DNA of 19,682 nt from Candidatus Omnitrophota bacterium (GTDB lineage Bacteria > Omnitrophota > Gorgyraeia > Duberdicusellales > 4484-171): contig WJKZ01000078.1 in assembly GCA_014728785.1 (NCBI GenBank), positions 1 through 19,682 of the forward strand, written 5' to 3'. The notes under the pieces were generated by a model. The model searched no databases, had not been told where the DNA came from, and saw only the letters and a program-made list of their open reading frames with translations. Below are positions 1 through 8,206 of the stretch, in pieces (within the stretch, counting starts at the first letter, position 1; the number at the start of each line of letters is the position of its first letter). Both the position numbers and the translations under genes were made by a program.

Positions 1-766
1 CAGCGGTATCGGAAACTACATTGCGCATCCCGCTTATACCTTTAGCATATATTAAATCTGTAATCAGCTTTAATTCATGCAGGCATTCAAAATAAGCAAT
101 CTCCGGCTGATAGCCTGCCTCGGTAAGAGTCTCGAAACCACTCTGTATCAATTTAGTCACTCCTCCACATAAAACAACCTGCTCTCCGAATAAATCTGTT
201 TCGGTCTCTTCCTTAAAGGTGGTCTCAATCACCCCTGCCCTGCAGCCGCCGATTGCTTTAGCGTAAGCAAGAGCAATTTTTTTAGCTCCTTTAGCGGGGT
301 TCCGATAAACAGCTACCAAAGCCGGAACCCCTCCTTTTTTCTCGTACATCTCCCGCACCAATGTCCCCGGGCCCTTGGGCGCTACCATATATACATCTAC
401 GCCGGGCGGAGGCACGATCTGATGAAAGTGAATATTAAAACCATGAGAGAAACCCAGAGCTTTTCCTTTCTTAAGATGTGGCCTGATAGAACTTTCGTAT
501 ACCTTAGGCTGAACCGTATCGGGAGTAAGGATATGTATAATATCAGCTTTAGAGGCAGCCTCCTCAGCACTCACAGGTTCGAATCCGTCTTTTTTGGCCT
601 GTTTGTAATTGTCTGTGGCTTTAAGTTCGGCAACTACTACTTTTACTTTAGAATCTCTTAAGTTTAAGGCCTGAGCCCTTCCCTGCGCACCATAGCCGAT
701 AACAGCAACGGTCTTGTTCTTTAAGATATTTGTACTCACGTCTTTGTCGTAATATACCTTTGCCAT
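1..766 (-). CDS. ilvC: Ketol-acid reductoisomerase, partial (C-terminus outside window)
   Basis: Reduces and isomerises acetolactate or acetohydroxybutyrate in valine and isoleucine synthesis, in the cytoplasm. The first 255 residues are present; class I enzymes have about 330, so roughly 75 C-terminal residues lie beyond base 1. The ATG at 766 follows a strong GAGGAGG ribosome-binding site. Visible are the Rossmann motif GYGAQGR (residues 24-30), the FSHGF segment with His108, and the knotted-domain metal ligands Asp191 and Glu195 in DLFGEQ, with Glu227 and Glu231 in FECLHE. The beta2-alphaB cofactor loop (46-54) reads AELKATDNY instead of the usual LREGSKSW type, which may change NADPH preference. 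It is the last visible gene of the ilvB-small protein-ilvN-ilvC run, 79 bp after ilvN. Confidence 0.97.
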   Translation of the reverse strand, partial: MAKVYYDKDVSTNILKNKTVAVIGYGAQGRAQALNLRDSKVKVVVAELKATDNYKQAKKDGFEPVSAEEAASKADIIHILTPDTVQPKVYESSIRPHLKKGKALGFSHGFNIHFHQIVPPPGVDVYMVAPKGPGTLVREMYEKKGGVPALVAVYRNPAKGAKKIALAYAKAIGGCRAGVIETTFKEETETDLFGEQVVLCGGVTKLIQSGFETLTEAGYQPEIAYFECLHELKLITDLIYAKGISGMRNVVSDTA

Positions 767-845
767 TTTATCCTCCTCGTATAGATTGTGGGTATAGTTT
801 TTATTTAATAAGAGGTAGCCGGCGCATATCCTGCCTGATAAAAAA

Positions 846-1319
846 TTACTTACCTATAGCGATTCTTCCGCTGCGTATGAGTTCTTTTATTTTAAAACTG
901 CGCAGCTCCTTTAACGCTTCTTCTATCTTGTGCTTATCCGCACACAGCTGAATAATAAAATAATTTTCAGTCTCCTCAATTATTTTTAGATGCTCTTCCC
1001 TGCTTAGCTTTTCCAGATTTTTCTTTTTGCTCTTATCCTTATAGAGTTTAACCAGTATCAATTCCCGGTCGATATAATCTTTACGTGTAAAATCAATAAC
1101 CGTAATAACATCTATTAATTTGTGCAGCTGTTTATTTATTTGTTCGAGTATCCGTTCGTCTTCAGCATTGACAACAATGGTCATGCAGGAAATAGTAGGG
1201 TCCTGAGTTTCACCTACCGCAAGAGAGGTAATGTTATATCCGCGGGCGCTGAAAAGAGACGAAATCCTGGCTAAAACGCCGAATTTATTTTCAACTAATG
1301 CCTGTATGGTATGTTTCAT
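846..1319 (-). CDS. ilvN: Acetolactate synthase small (regulatory) subunit
   Basis: Regulatory subunit that binds IlvB and gives valine feedback inhibition. The 157 residues match the usual 155-170. An N-terminal ACT domain (about 1-75) begins with the family signature [19 protein letters not shown] and continues through [13 protein letters not shown]. The IlvN C-terminal domain (about 80-157) contains RELILVKLY and ends RSGRIAIGK. The ATG at 1319 has no clear Shine-Dalgarno; it lies 26 bp after the stop of the small exported gene, so coupling or a weak site is likely. A secretory-type gene sits between it and ilvB, which is unusual because the two subunits are normally adjacent. Confidence 0.97.
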   Translation of the reverse strand: MKHTIQALVENKFGVLARISSLFSARGYNITSLAVGETQDPTISCMTIVVNAEDERILEQINKQLHKLIDVITVIDFTRKDYIDRELILVKLYKDKSKKKNLEKLSREEHLKIIEETENYFIIQLCADKHKIEEALKELRSFKIKELIRSGRIAIGK

Positions 1320-1345
1320 GACTGAGACTAACCGATAAATAAACC

Positions 1346-1771
1346 TTAATCCAGATATTCTATATTTCTTATTTCTGTACTATAAATTTTCCAGCCGCCG
1401 TCTGTTTTTTCCAGAGTATGTATGCCTACAATTTTATTGTTTCTGAATTCAGGTCCTTCTATCTTTCTGGTACTCTGTATGACTTTAACCTTAGCCTCAT
1501 TGGCTGAGCTTTCCAGAAGCTCAATGCTTTCTATCTCATAATCCAGGTCATAATTATTGAACAGGATTAACAATTGTTGTTTTGTGGTATTGTATCCGGG
1601 GCTGTCTTCGGAGATGGTATCCATATAATCAACCAGATTTTCTTCTTCCATGGCTGCTAAATTATCGTACACCACCCTGAAAATCTCTTCTTCGTTTGTC
1701 TCGGCAAAACAGACGCAGGATAAGAAAACAGAAAAAAGCACCCCAAGAACAAATATTTTCCCTTTTACCAT
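1346..1771 (-). CDS. Small exported protein of unknown function, possibly NTF2/SnoaL-like
   Basis: About 141 residues; the family is not firmly recognised. Residues 1-23 look like a signal peptide: Lys near the N-terminus, a hydrophobic core, then a CFA-ETN cleavage-type site. A Cys a few residues earlier leaves a lipoprotein possible, but the lipobox is poor. The mature part is acidic, with a helical start (EEEIFRVVYDNLAAMEEENL) and beta-rich later segments ending in DGGWKIYSTEI. That order resembles NTF2/SnoaL-like folds, a weak call by eye. GTG at 1774 is directly followed by ATG at 1771; the run of five G sits 7 nt before the ATG, so the ATG is preferred. It lies between ilvB and ilvN, with its own candidate promoter at 1808-1836. 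Confidence 0.8.
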   Translation of the reverse strand: MVKGKIFVLGVLFSVFLSCVCFAETNEEEIFRVVYDNLAAMEEENLVDYMDTISEDSPGYNTTKQQLLILFNNYDLDYEIESIELLESSANEAKVKVIQSTRKIEGPEFRNNKIVGIHTLEKTDGGWKIYSTEIRNIEYLD

Positions 1772-1807
1772 CACATTTCCCCCTTTTTTGTTTTAACTCA
1801 ATATGAG

Positions 1808-1836
1808 ATTATATGAACTTTCTGAGTCTTTATAAA
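1808..1836 (-). promoter_or_regulatory. Candidate internal promoter for small exported gene-ilvN-ilvC
   Basis: On the minus strand TTTATA (1831-1836), a 17-nt spacer and a perfect TATAAT (1808-1813) lie immediately after the ilvB stop codon. This would give a leader of about 30 nt carrying the GGGGG ribosome-binding site of the small exported gene. The -35 is weak (3 of 6), so the call rests on the -10 and spacing. It would allow ilvN and ilvC to be made apart from ilvB. Confidence 0.45.
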
Positions 1837-3513
1837 TCAGGCCATTCCTCCTATCATCCGGTTTATGGCCTCACCCGCCGGAACCATAGGAAAAACATTT
1901 TCTTCTTCCTCTATCCAGAAATCGGCAAGAACTGCTCCATCGTAATCAATTATTTCTTTTATCGCTTTTTTAACTTCAGATGCCTTGTCTATCCGTACTC
2001 CTTTAATGCCGTAACCTTCGGCAATCTTGACAAAATCAGGGTTTTTCAAGGGAGTCCCAGAATAACGCCTTTTATAAAATATTTCCTGCCACTGTCTAAC
2101 CATGCCTAGATAATGGTTGTTAAGGATAATGATTTTAACCTTTATGTTATAGCTACTTATAGTGGCTAACTCCTGTATATTCATCTGAATAGAACCGTCT
2201 CCGGCAATAACCACTACCTCTTTGGAAGGGTTAGCCACTTTTGCGCCTATGGCTGCGGGGAACCCATACCCCATGGTGCCCAAGCCTCCGCTTGAAAGAA
2301 AATGACGGGGATAATCAAATTTATAAAACTGAGCTGCCCACATCTGATTTTGGCCGACTTCCGTAGCCACTATTGCCTCCCCGCCGGTCTGCCTGTAAAG
2401 CTCCTCTATAACATACTGAGGTTTTATTTTCAGAGAAGATGACTTTTTGTAATTAATCGGGTATTTGGCTTTCCAGTCTTTTATACGTTTATGCCAGCTG
2501 CCTGATTCGCAAAGCTTTCCGGTCTTTATCTCCTGATTCAGCTGCCCCAATGCATTCTTGGCATCACTTACTATCGGTATATCAACCTTTATGTTTTTAC
2601 TTATGGAAGTAGGGTCGATATCTATATGAATTATCTTTGCCTCCGGGGCAAAAGCATCTACTTTGCCTGTAACCCGGTCGTCAAAACGGCAACCTACCGA
2701 AATCAGAAGGTCGGACTCGGTAATCGCCATATTAGCGTAAACAGTCCCGTGCATTCCGGGCATTGCTAAATAAAGTTCCTGGTCCGAAGGAAATGCCCCC
2801 AAACCCATAAAAGTACAAACCACCGGAGCGCCGGTAAGCTTAGCAAATTCAAGCAGCTCTTTATTAGCTCCGGATATAATCACCCCTCCTCCGGCAATAA
2901 TTACAGGTCTCTTGGCGTTATATATCATTTTTAAGGCTTTCTTAATCTGGCCAGGATGGCCAAACTGGGTAGGCTTGTAACTGCGTATATCTATTTTTTC
3001 CGGATATTCAAAATCAGCCTCCTGCAACTGTATATCAACCGGTAAATCTATTACTACCGGTCCCGGCCTTCCACTGTTAGCCAGATAAAAAGCTTCCTTT
3101 ACCGTCCGGGCGACTTCATTAACATCTTTTACGAGGTAGTTATGCTTACTTATCGAACGGGTTATGCCGGTAACATCGGCTTCCTGAAATGCATCATTGC
3201 CTATTAAAGAAGTTTTAACCTGACCCGTTATAGCTACAACCGGTACCGAATCCATATAAGCAGTGGCTATACCGGTAGTAAGATTTGTAGCCCCGGGGCC
3301 TGATGTTGCTACACAAACTCCCACTTTTCCGGTGGAACGGGCAAAACCATCGGCCATATGGGCCGCTGCCTGTTCATGACGGGTAAGTATGAATTTCAGG
3401 GGAGAGTCGTAGAGAAAATCAAAAAAAGGTATAACAGACCCTCCGGGATAGCCGAAGATAACATCCACTCCCTCTTTTAGTAAGCTTTTTATTAATATCT
3501 CTGCACCTTTCAT
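1837..3513 (-). CDS. ilvB: Acetolactate synthase large (catalytic) subunit
   Basis: ThDP-, FAD- and Mg-dependent condensation of two pyruvates, or pyruvate plus 2-oxobutyrate, the first common step to valine and isoleucine. The 558 residues match the family. Visible are the N-terminal ThDP domain with [15 protein letters not shown] (21-35) and catalytic Glu47 in [12 protein letters not shown], the SGPGATN loop (71-77), the central FAD domain with [11 protein letters not shown] (274-284), and the C-terminal ThDP/Mg motif starting GDGS (438-441) and ending NN (465-466). MVRQWQE follows and the tail carries VPAGEAI. The ATG at 3513 lacks a convincing Shine-Dalgarno; an extended -10 lies only 10 nt upstream, suggesting a very short or absent leader. 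The regulatory subunit ilvN follows after one intervening gene. Confidence 0.98.
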   Translation of the reverse strand: MKGAEILIKSLLKEGVDVIFGYPGGSVIPFFDFLYDSPLKFILTRHEQAAAHMADGFARSTGKVGVCVATSGPGATNLTTGIATAYMDSVPVVAITGQVKTSLIGNDAFQEADVTGITRSISKHNYLVKDVNEVARTVKEAFYLANSGRPGPVVIDLPVDIQLQEADFEYPEKIDIRSYKPTQFGHPGQIKKALKMIYNAKRPVIIAGGGVIISGANKELLEFAKLTGAPVVCTFMGLGAFPSDQELYLAMPGMHGTVYANMAITESDLLISVGCRFDDRVTGKVDAFAPEAKIIHIDIDPTSISKNIKVDIPIVSDAKNALGQLNQEIKTGKLCESGSWHKRIKDWKAKYPINYKKSSSLKIKPQYVIEELYRQTGGEAIVATEVGQNQMWAAQFYKFDYPRHFLSSGGLGTMGYGFPAAIGAKVANPSKEVVVIAGDGSIQMNIQELATISSYNIKVKIIILNNHYLGMVRQWQEIFYKRRYSGTPLKNPDFVKIAEGYGIKGVRIDKASEVKKAIKEIIDYDGAVLADFWIEEEENVFPMVPAGEAINRMIGGMA

Positions 3514-3523
3514 AGTATTTTAA

Positions 3524-3551
3524 ATTATATCACCCGTTACTAAAAAAACAA
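3524..3551 (-). promoter_or_regulatory. Candidate ilvB promoter (extended -10)
   Basis: Minus strand: TTGTTT (3546-3551), 16-nt spacer, then TATAAT (3524-3529) preceded by TGa, an extended -10. Only 10 nt separate the -10 from the ilvB ATG, so the transcript would be leaderless or nearly so. The -10 matches 6 of 6 and the -35 matches 3 of 6. Confidence 0.55.
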
Positions 3552-3624
3552 CTCGAATATAAAATCACCTTATCAGGCGCTTCTTCCAGATACCCCCCTT
3601 TTACATACTTTAAGAGAAAATGCC

Positions 3625-3681
3625 GGAAAAGGTAGATGCCCCCACTCCTTTCCGCCCTGCTTTTCCAAAATATCTACGGGG
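3625..3681. other. Structured intergenic element with three crossing complementary blocks
   Basis: In the 216-bp gap between cimA and ilvB, three blocks recur as reverse complements in the same order: GGAAAAG (3625-3631), GTAGAT (3632-3637) and CCCCC (3639-3643), then CTTTTCC (3660-3666), ATCTAC (3672-3677) and GGGG (3678-3681). Nested pairing of all three is impossible. They could form alternative hairpins or a pseudoknot in RNA from either strand. No known riboswitch or T-box core was recognised. Confidence 0.4.
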
Positions 3682-3729
3682 TTTTTATCTTCACAGTTTA
3701 TACCGGGACTCAAAGAAAAGATAAGGCGG

Positions 3730-5301
3730 CTATTTTTTTGAATCCTTGAAAAGTTTATATTCTACAGAGTCCACCAATGCCTGCCAGGAAGCTTCGATTA
3801 TATTTTCCGAAACCCCGATAGTCGACCAGTTATCTTTAGCATCCTGGGACTGTATAAGTACTCTTACCTTAGCCGCCGTTCCGCCTTCTTCGTTTAAAAC
3901 CCTTACTTTAAAGTCAGTAAGGTGCATTTCGGCCAGAATAGGATAAAATTTGGTTAACGCTTTACGTAAAGCATTATCCAGGGCGTTAACCGGTCCGTCT
4001 CCCTCGGCAGCGGTGTGTTCCATCCTATTGTGAACTTTTAACTTTATTGTCGCCTCAGATATTAATTTATCATCTTCGCGCTTCTCGACTATAACTTTAA
4101 ACCCCAGAAGGTCAAAAAACTTTTTATACTTTTTCAGCTCCTTCTGAAGCAAAAGGTTAAAAGATGCTTCTGCTGCTTCGAACTGAAAGCCTTCTTTTTC
4201 CAACTTCTGTACAAGTTTATGGAGCTTTCTGGCCCGGGAAGATTTTTTGTCGAGATTGAACTCCAGCTCCTTAGCTTTTGTCACCAGAGTAGATTTTCCT
4301 GCTAATTCTGAAACTACAAATCTACGTTTATTGCCTACCAACTCCGGATTAATGTGCTCGTAAGCCAGAGGATTTTTAATTACCGCATCGATGTGTACTC
4401 CGCCCTTATGGGCAAAGGCAGACCCTCCCACAAAAGGGTAATTGTCGCGGTGAGCAACATTGCAAACTTCACTAACAAAATGTGAAAGGTACATCAACTC
4501 TTTCATTTTTCCTGGAGAAATTGCTTTATACCCCATCTTCAATTGAAGAATTCCCATGATAGTTACCAGGTCTGCATTACCGCACCTCTCTCCATATCCG
4601 TTTATGGTTCCCTGAATGTGGTCGCAACCCTCTCCGACGCAGACTATAGAGTTAATCACCGCTAACCCTGAATCATTGTGGCAATGTATGCCGAATCTGT
4701 CCAGTGAAAGCTCGTCTTTTACCCGCAAAGCTATTTCTTTTATCTCCCAGGGTAGAGTCCCTCCGTTAGTATCACACAATACGAGTTCATCAGCTCCTCC
4801 GTCTCTGGCAGCCTTTAAAGTTTTTAAAGCATAATCGGTATCGGCTTTAAAACCGTCAAAGAAATGCTCTGCATCGTAAAAAACTTTCCTTTTTCTCTTG
4901 CGTAAAAACTTTATGCTGTCATGGATTATTTTCAGATTATCATCGCCCTCTACTCTTAAAACCTCCCTGACATGTAAATTCCAGCTCTTACCGAAGATAG
5001 TAACGTATTCGGTGTTACATCTGAGCAAACTAAGAAGATTCTTATCTTTACCGGCAGGATTGCGGGGATGAGCTGTAGACCCGAAAGGCACAAGCCTGCT
5101 CTTCTTCAGCTTCTTTTTGGAAAAATAGTCAAAGAACTCTTTGTCTTTGGGATTAGAATAAGGCCAGCCTCCTTCGATAAAATCTATACCGAAATAATCA
5201 AGCTTTTTGGCTATACTTATTTTATCCCTGCAGGAAAGAGAAATCCCTTCAGTCTGAGAACCGTCCCTTAAAGTAGTGTCATATATAATTATCTTTTTCA
5301 C
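3730..5301 (-). CDS. cimA: (R)-citramalate synthase
   Basis: Condenses pyruvate and acetyl-CoA to citramalate, the threonine-independent route to 2-oxobutyrate for isoleucine. The 523 residues match the citramalate synthase subgroup of the HMGL/LeuA family. Visible are DTTLRDGSQ (8-16) with Arg12 and metal ligand Asp13, EGGWPYSNPKD (43-53), typical of citramalate rather than isopropylmalate synthases, metal ligands His206 and His208 in GIHCHNDSG, and NGYGERCGNADL (234-245). A LeuA-type C-terminal regulatory domain spans about 390-515 and contains AEGDGPVNALDNALRKAL. The start is GTG at 5301, with GGAGG 5 nt upstream and the homologous N-terminus directly after. It lies 100 bp after lysC and 216 bp before ilvB. 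Confidence 0.96.
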   Translation of the reverse strand: MKKIIIYDTTLRDGSQTEGISLSCRDKISIAKKLDYFGIDFIEGGWPYSNPKDKEFFDYFSKKKLKKSRLVPFGSTAHPRNPAGKDKNLLSLLRCNTEYVTIFGKSWNLHVREVLRVEGDDNLKIIHDSIKFLRKRKRKVFYDAEHFFDGFKADTDYALKTLKAARDGGADELVLCDTNGGTLPWEIKEIALRVKDELSLDRFGIHCHNDSGLAVINSIVCVGEGCDHIQGTINGYGERCGNADLVTIMGILQLKMGYKAISPGKMKELMYLSHFVSEVCNVAHRDNYPFVGGSAFAHKGGVHIDAVIKNPLAYEHINPELVGNKRRFVVSELAGKSTLVTKAKELEFNLDKKSSRARKLHKLVQKLEKEGFQFEAAEASFNLLLQKELKKYKKFFDLLGFKVIVEKREDDKLISEATIKLKVHNRMEHTAAEGDGPVNALDNALRKALTKFYPILAEMHLTDFKVRVLNEEGGTAAKVRVLIQSQDAKDNWSTIGVSENIIEASWQALVDSVEYKLFKDSKK

Positions 5302-5401
5302 GAGTCCCTCCCTCGCATAACCTTCACGTATACTTTTACATTATCCATTATTAAGTACCTGCGCTTCTTAAGAATAAAACTAAAAGTTCACAAGAAAAAT
5401 T

Positions 5402-6643
5402 CTACATTTTTATTTTATCAAGCTTAAACTCTTTATGAAGAGTTTTTAAAGCTTTTTTTCCGACTTCCTTTTTCACCACACAGGATATACTGATCTCTGA
5501 TGTGGATATCATATCTATGTTTATTTTGTTTTTTGCCAATATGGAGAAACATTTTGCCGCAACTCCTGAGTGGGATTTCATCCCCACTCCAATAATTGAA
5601 ACTTTCGCAATCTTATCGTCGAAAATGACGTCTCCGGAACCAAGTCTTTTTGCCAAATCCCGGGAAAGTTTAAGCACTTTAGTAAGTTTCTTTTTGGGAA
5701 CCGTAAAGGAAATATCGGTAGTTTTCCTCCTGCCTACATTCTGAACAATCATATCGACATTTACATCCTGACTGGCCAGCTCATTAAACACCCTCGCTGC
5801 TATACCGGGTTTATCTAAAACATTACATAAGGTTATTTTAGCCTCGTTTTCATCAAGAGTAATACCTCTAACTACAGGCTCCTCTAAGGATGGAGTATCT
5901 TTCATAATTATCGTTCCCTCCTTTTTAGTAAAACTGCCCCTTACATGCAAAGGTATGTTAAACTTTTTGGCAACCTCAACCGCCCGGGTATGCATAACCT
6001 GTGCCCCCCGGGAGGAAAGTTCAAGCATTTCATCAAAGCCCATATATTTTAATTTCCTGGCTTTGGATATTATACGCGGGTCAGCGGTAAATATCCCTTC
6101 AACATCCGTATATATTTCACATAAGTCAGCTTTTAAGGCAACTGCCAAAGCAACTGCACTTAAATCCGACCCTCCTCTTCCCAGAGTCGTTATCTCAAGA
6201 GCAGTACTCAGGCCCTGAAATCCCGCAACTATTACGATTTTACCTTTAGTTAATTCTTTTTTTATACGGTCAGTTTCTATCTTTAATATTCTGGCCTGGG
6301 TATGGTCTGTATCGGTAATAATTCCTACCTGAGCACCGGTAAAAGATATCGACTCGATTCCCTGCTTATGTATAGCCATAGCTAAGAGAGATGAAGAAAT
6401 CTGCTCCCCTGTGGATAGCAGCATATCCATCTCTCTTTCAGAGGCTTCGGGATTTATGTTTTTGGCCAGACTGACCAGTTCATCTGTTGTATCCCCCATA
6501 GCCGAGACTACCGCTACTACCTTATTCCCCCTGCGGGTGTATTCTATAATCCGCCCGGCGACATTTTTAATTTTTTTTGTATTGGCAATCGATGTACCGC
6601 CGTATTTCTGAACGATTAATTTGTTTTTCATTTTACCCGGCAT
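5402..6643 (-). CDS. lysC: Aspartate kinase (monofunctional, alpha subunit)
   Basis: Phosphorylates aspartate, the entry to lysine, threonine and methionine. The 413 residues match the alpha form of alpha2beta2-type aspartokinases. Visible are KYGGTS (13-18), STGEQISSSLLA (77-88), FTGAQVGIITD (101-111), GRGGSDLSAVALA (155-167), TADPR (186-190) and two C-terminal ACT domains (about 258-335 and 340-410). The ATG at 6643 has AGGAG 8-10 nt upstream and overlaps the cstA end by 16 bp. The in-frame ATG at 6631, overlapping the cstA stop as ATGA, lacks a ribosome-binding site and is the alternative. A strong internal start site at codon 247 may yield a separate beta subunit. Confidence 0.97.
   Translation of the reverse strand: MPGKMKNKLIVQKYGGTSIANTKKIKNVAGRIIEYTRRGNKVVAVVSAMGDTTDELVSLAKNINPEASEREMDMLLSTGEQISSSLLAMAIHKQGIESISFTGAQVGIITDTDHTQARILKIETDRIKKELTKGKIVIVAGFQGLSTALEITTLGRGGSDLSAVALAVALKADLCEIYTDVEGIFTADPRIISKARKLKYMGFDEMLELSSRGAQVMHTRAVEVAKKFNIPLHVRGSFTKKEGTIIMKDTPSLEEPVVRGITLDENEAKITLCNVLDKPGIAARVFNELASQDVNVDMIVQNVGRRKTTDISFTVPKKKLTKVLKLSRDLAKRLGSGDVIFDDKIAKVSIIGVGMKSHSGVAAKCFSILAKNKINIDMISTSEISISCVVKKEVGKKALKTLHKEFKLDKIKM
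5903..5923 (-). promoter_or_regulatory. Internal ribosome-binding site and start codon for a LysC beta subunit
   Basis: Inside lysC, AAGGAGGG (5916-5923) precedes an in-frame ATG (5903-5905, codon 247) by 10 nt. Translation from it would give a 167-residue product, bases 5905 to 5402, made of just the two ACT domains. In Bacillus and Corynebacterium aspartokinases the beta subunit begins at nearly the same residue, so position and signal agree. The spacing is slightly long. Confidence 0.65.
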
Positions 6644-8196
6644 TTTACTACTCTCCTGAATTCAAATAAAGCAAAACTTCCCAAAACTATAAGAACGGCC
6701 GCTATCGCGCAAAGAAGGAAATTCTCCTTCTGATAAAAATTTATTAGTTTAAGAATTAAAGCCGAGAGTGTAATAAATATCATTATTAATGCCGGGATAA
6801 AAGCTATGTAATATTTTTTACCTTTACAAAAGAGCCAACCGCTCACTACTATTAAAGTCAAACCCGCCACCAGTTGATTGGCTGCCCCGAATAAAGGCCA
6901 TATAATCTGCCATTTTTTGGCCAGAGCCAGGTAAGCTGCTATGGTTACGATTATTGCCGTGGCCAGCCATTTATTTTTTAGCTGAAACAGCTCCTGCATT
7001 ATAAAACGGGCAATCCTGGTTGCGGTATCAAGGGTGGTCAGAATGAAAGAATTAAGAATAACCAAAGCTACAAATTTTGCATAATCCCCCATAAAATAAC
7101 AAACTTTTGAAAACCCCAAGGAAAATATTTCGGTTTCCGTTTTACCTTCGGGTATTGCCCCCAGAGCAAAAGCTACGCAAAACAAAACAATGGTTGCCAG
7201 AACTCCCTCTAATATCATAGCCCCGTAGCCTATTTTTTTAGCATCTTTTTCATTAGCTAACTGTTTGGAAGTTGTTCCGCTGGCTACAAGAGAATGAAAT
7301 CCCGAAATAGCCCCGCAGGCTAAAGTTATAAACATCACAGGAAAAAGCGGACCAGCCTCGGCATTAAAACTCACCAATTTAGCACCTTCTAAGGGGAAGG
7401 GCCGGCTGATTATGCCGAAAAAAGATACTGCTATGCCAAAGAACAAGAGAAAACTGGAGATGTAATCCCTGGGCTTAAGTAAAATATTTACAGGGATAAT
7501 AGAGGCAAAAAAAGCATAAACAAAAAGCAGGACTACCCAGAGAGTATAAGGGTCAGAAACCCCTAAACTTAAGGGAAATCTTGCCCCCAAAAATATAAGA
7601 GCTACCATAAAAAAAATGCCTACAAGGGTAGCTCCTGCGAGATTCATCCTCAGCCGGTATATTAAAAAACCTACAAGTATTGCCACCGGGATAAGACCCG
7701 TGGAAGATAGAACAACCTGGGGTTCATTAATAAAAGTATCGGCACAGATAGCTGCAAAAACCGCAATGATTAAGATGAGAGTGAAAAACAAAAAGATTAA
7801 AAACAAAAAACCCGTACGCCGGGAAATATATTTCTCGGCAATCTGACCGATACTCCTGCCTTCCTCGCGAAGAGATATAAACAAAGAAGCGAAATCATGT
7901 AGTGCTCCCATGAAAATACTGCCTAAAACCAACCAGATAACCGCTCCCAGCCAACCCCACCATAAATAAGCAAGCACCGGTCCGATTATCGGACCGGCCC
8001 CTGCGATAGAAGCAAAATGGTGGCCAAAAAGAATCAACCAATTTCTAGCAGGAACAAAATCCGAACCGTCATATTTAGCATTAGCCGGAGTTACTCTCTT
8101 TTCGTCTACCCCGAAAAATCCGGAAAGAAAGTTGCCGTAAAAAAAATAACCCGCTATAAACAAAGCCAGTATTCCTAAAAAAAGCAGTATGCTCAT
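6628..8196 (-). CDS. cstA: Carbon starvation protein A family transporter
   Basis: Polytopic inner-membrane protein. Known members import pyruvate or peptides; which substrate applies cannot be read here. The 522 residues are nearly all hydrophobic helices. Family landmarks are FVPARNWLILFGHHFASIAG and the following GAGPIIGP (about 47-74), LHDFASLF, ACGAISGFHSLVASGTTSKQ (about 298), LTTLDTATRIARF and FGAANQLVAGL. It is shorter than E. coli CstA (about 700 residues) but normal for the short subfamily. The start at 8196 lies 10 bp after the apgM stop, with only weak AAAGAT before it, so translation may be coupled. The 3' end overlaps lysC by 16 bp, placing it firmly in the amino-acid operon. 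Confidence 0.94.
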   Translation of the reverse strand: MSILLFLGILALFIAGYFFYGNFLSGFFGVDEKRVTPANAKYDGSDFVPARNWLILFGHHFASIAGAGPIIGPVLAYLWWGWLGAVIWLVLGSIFMGALHDFASLFISLREEGRSIGQIAEKYISRRTGFLFLIFLFFTLILIIAVFAAICADTFINEPQVVLSSTGLIPVAILVGFLIYRLRMNLAGATLVGIFFMVALIFLGARFPLSLGVSDPYTLWVVLLFVYAFFASIIPVNILLKPRDYISSFLLFFGIAVSFFGIISRPFPLEGAKLVSFNAEAGPLFPVMFITLACGAISGFHSLVASGTTSKQLANEKDAKKIGYGAMILEGVLATIVLFCVAFALGAIPEGKTETEIFSLGFSKVCYFMGDYAKFVALVILNSFILTTLDTATRIARFIMQELFQLKNKWLATAIIVTIAAYLALAKKWQIIWPLFGAANQLVAGLTLIVVSGWLFCKGKKYYIAFIPALIMIFITLSALILKLINFYQKENFLLCAIAAVLIVLGSFALFEFRRVVKCRVK

Positions 8197-8206
8197 ATCT
8201 TTATTT

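Noticed and set aside
3514..3729. T-box or branched-chain leader-peptide attenuator before ilvB
   Set aside because: No T-box core (GGUGGNACCGCG type), no short Leu/Val/Ile-rich frame and no terminator stem with T-run were found; only the crossing complementary blocks remain.
5365..5374. TTCTTAAGAA palindrome between lysC and cimA as an operator
   Set aside because: A 10-bp AT-rich palindrome is expected by chance in a window of this size and composition, and no promoter is clearly linked to it.
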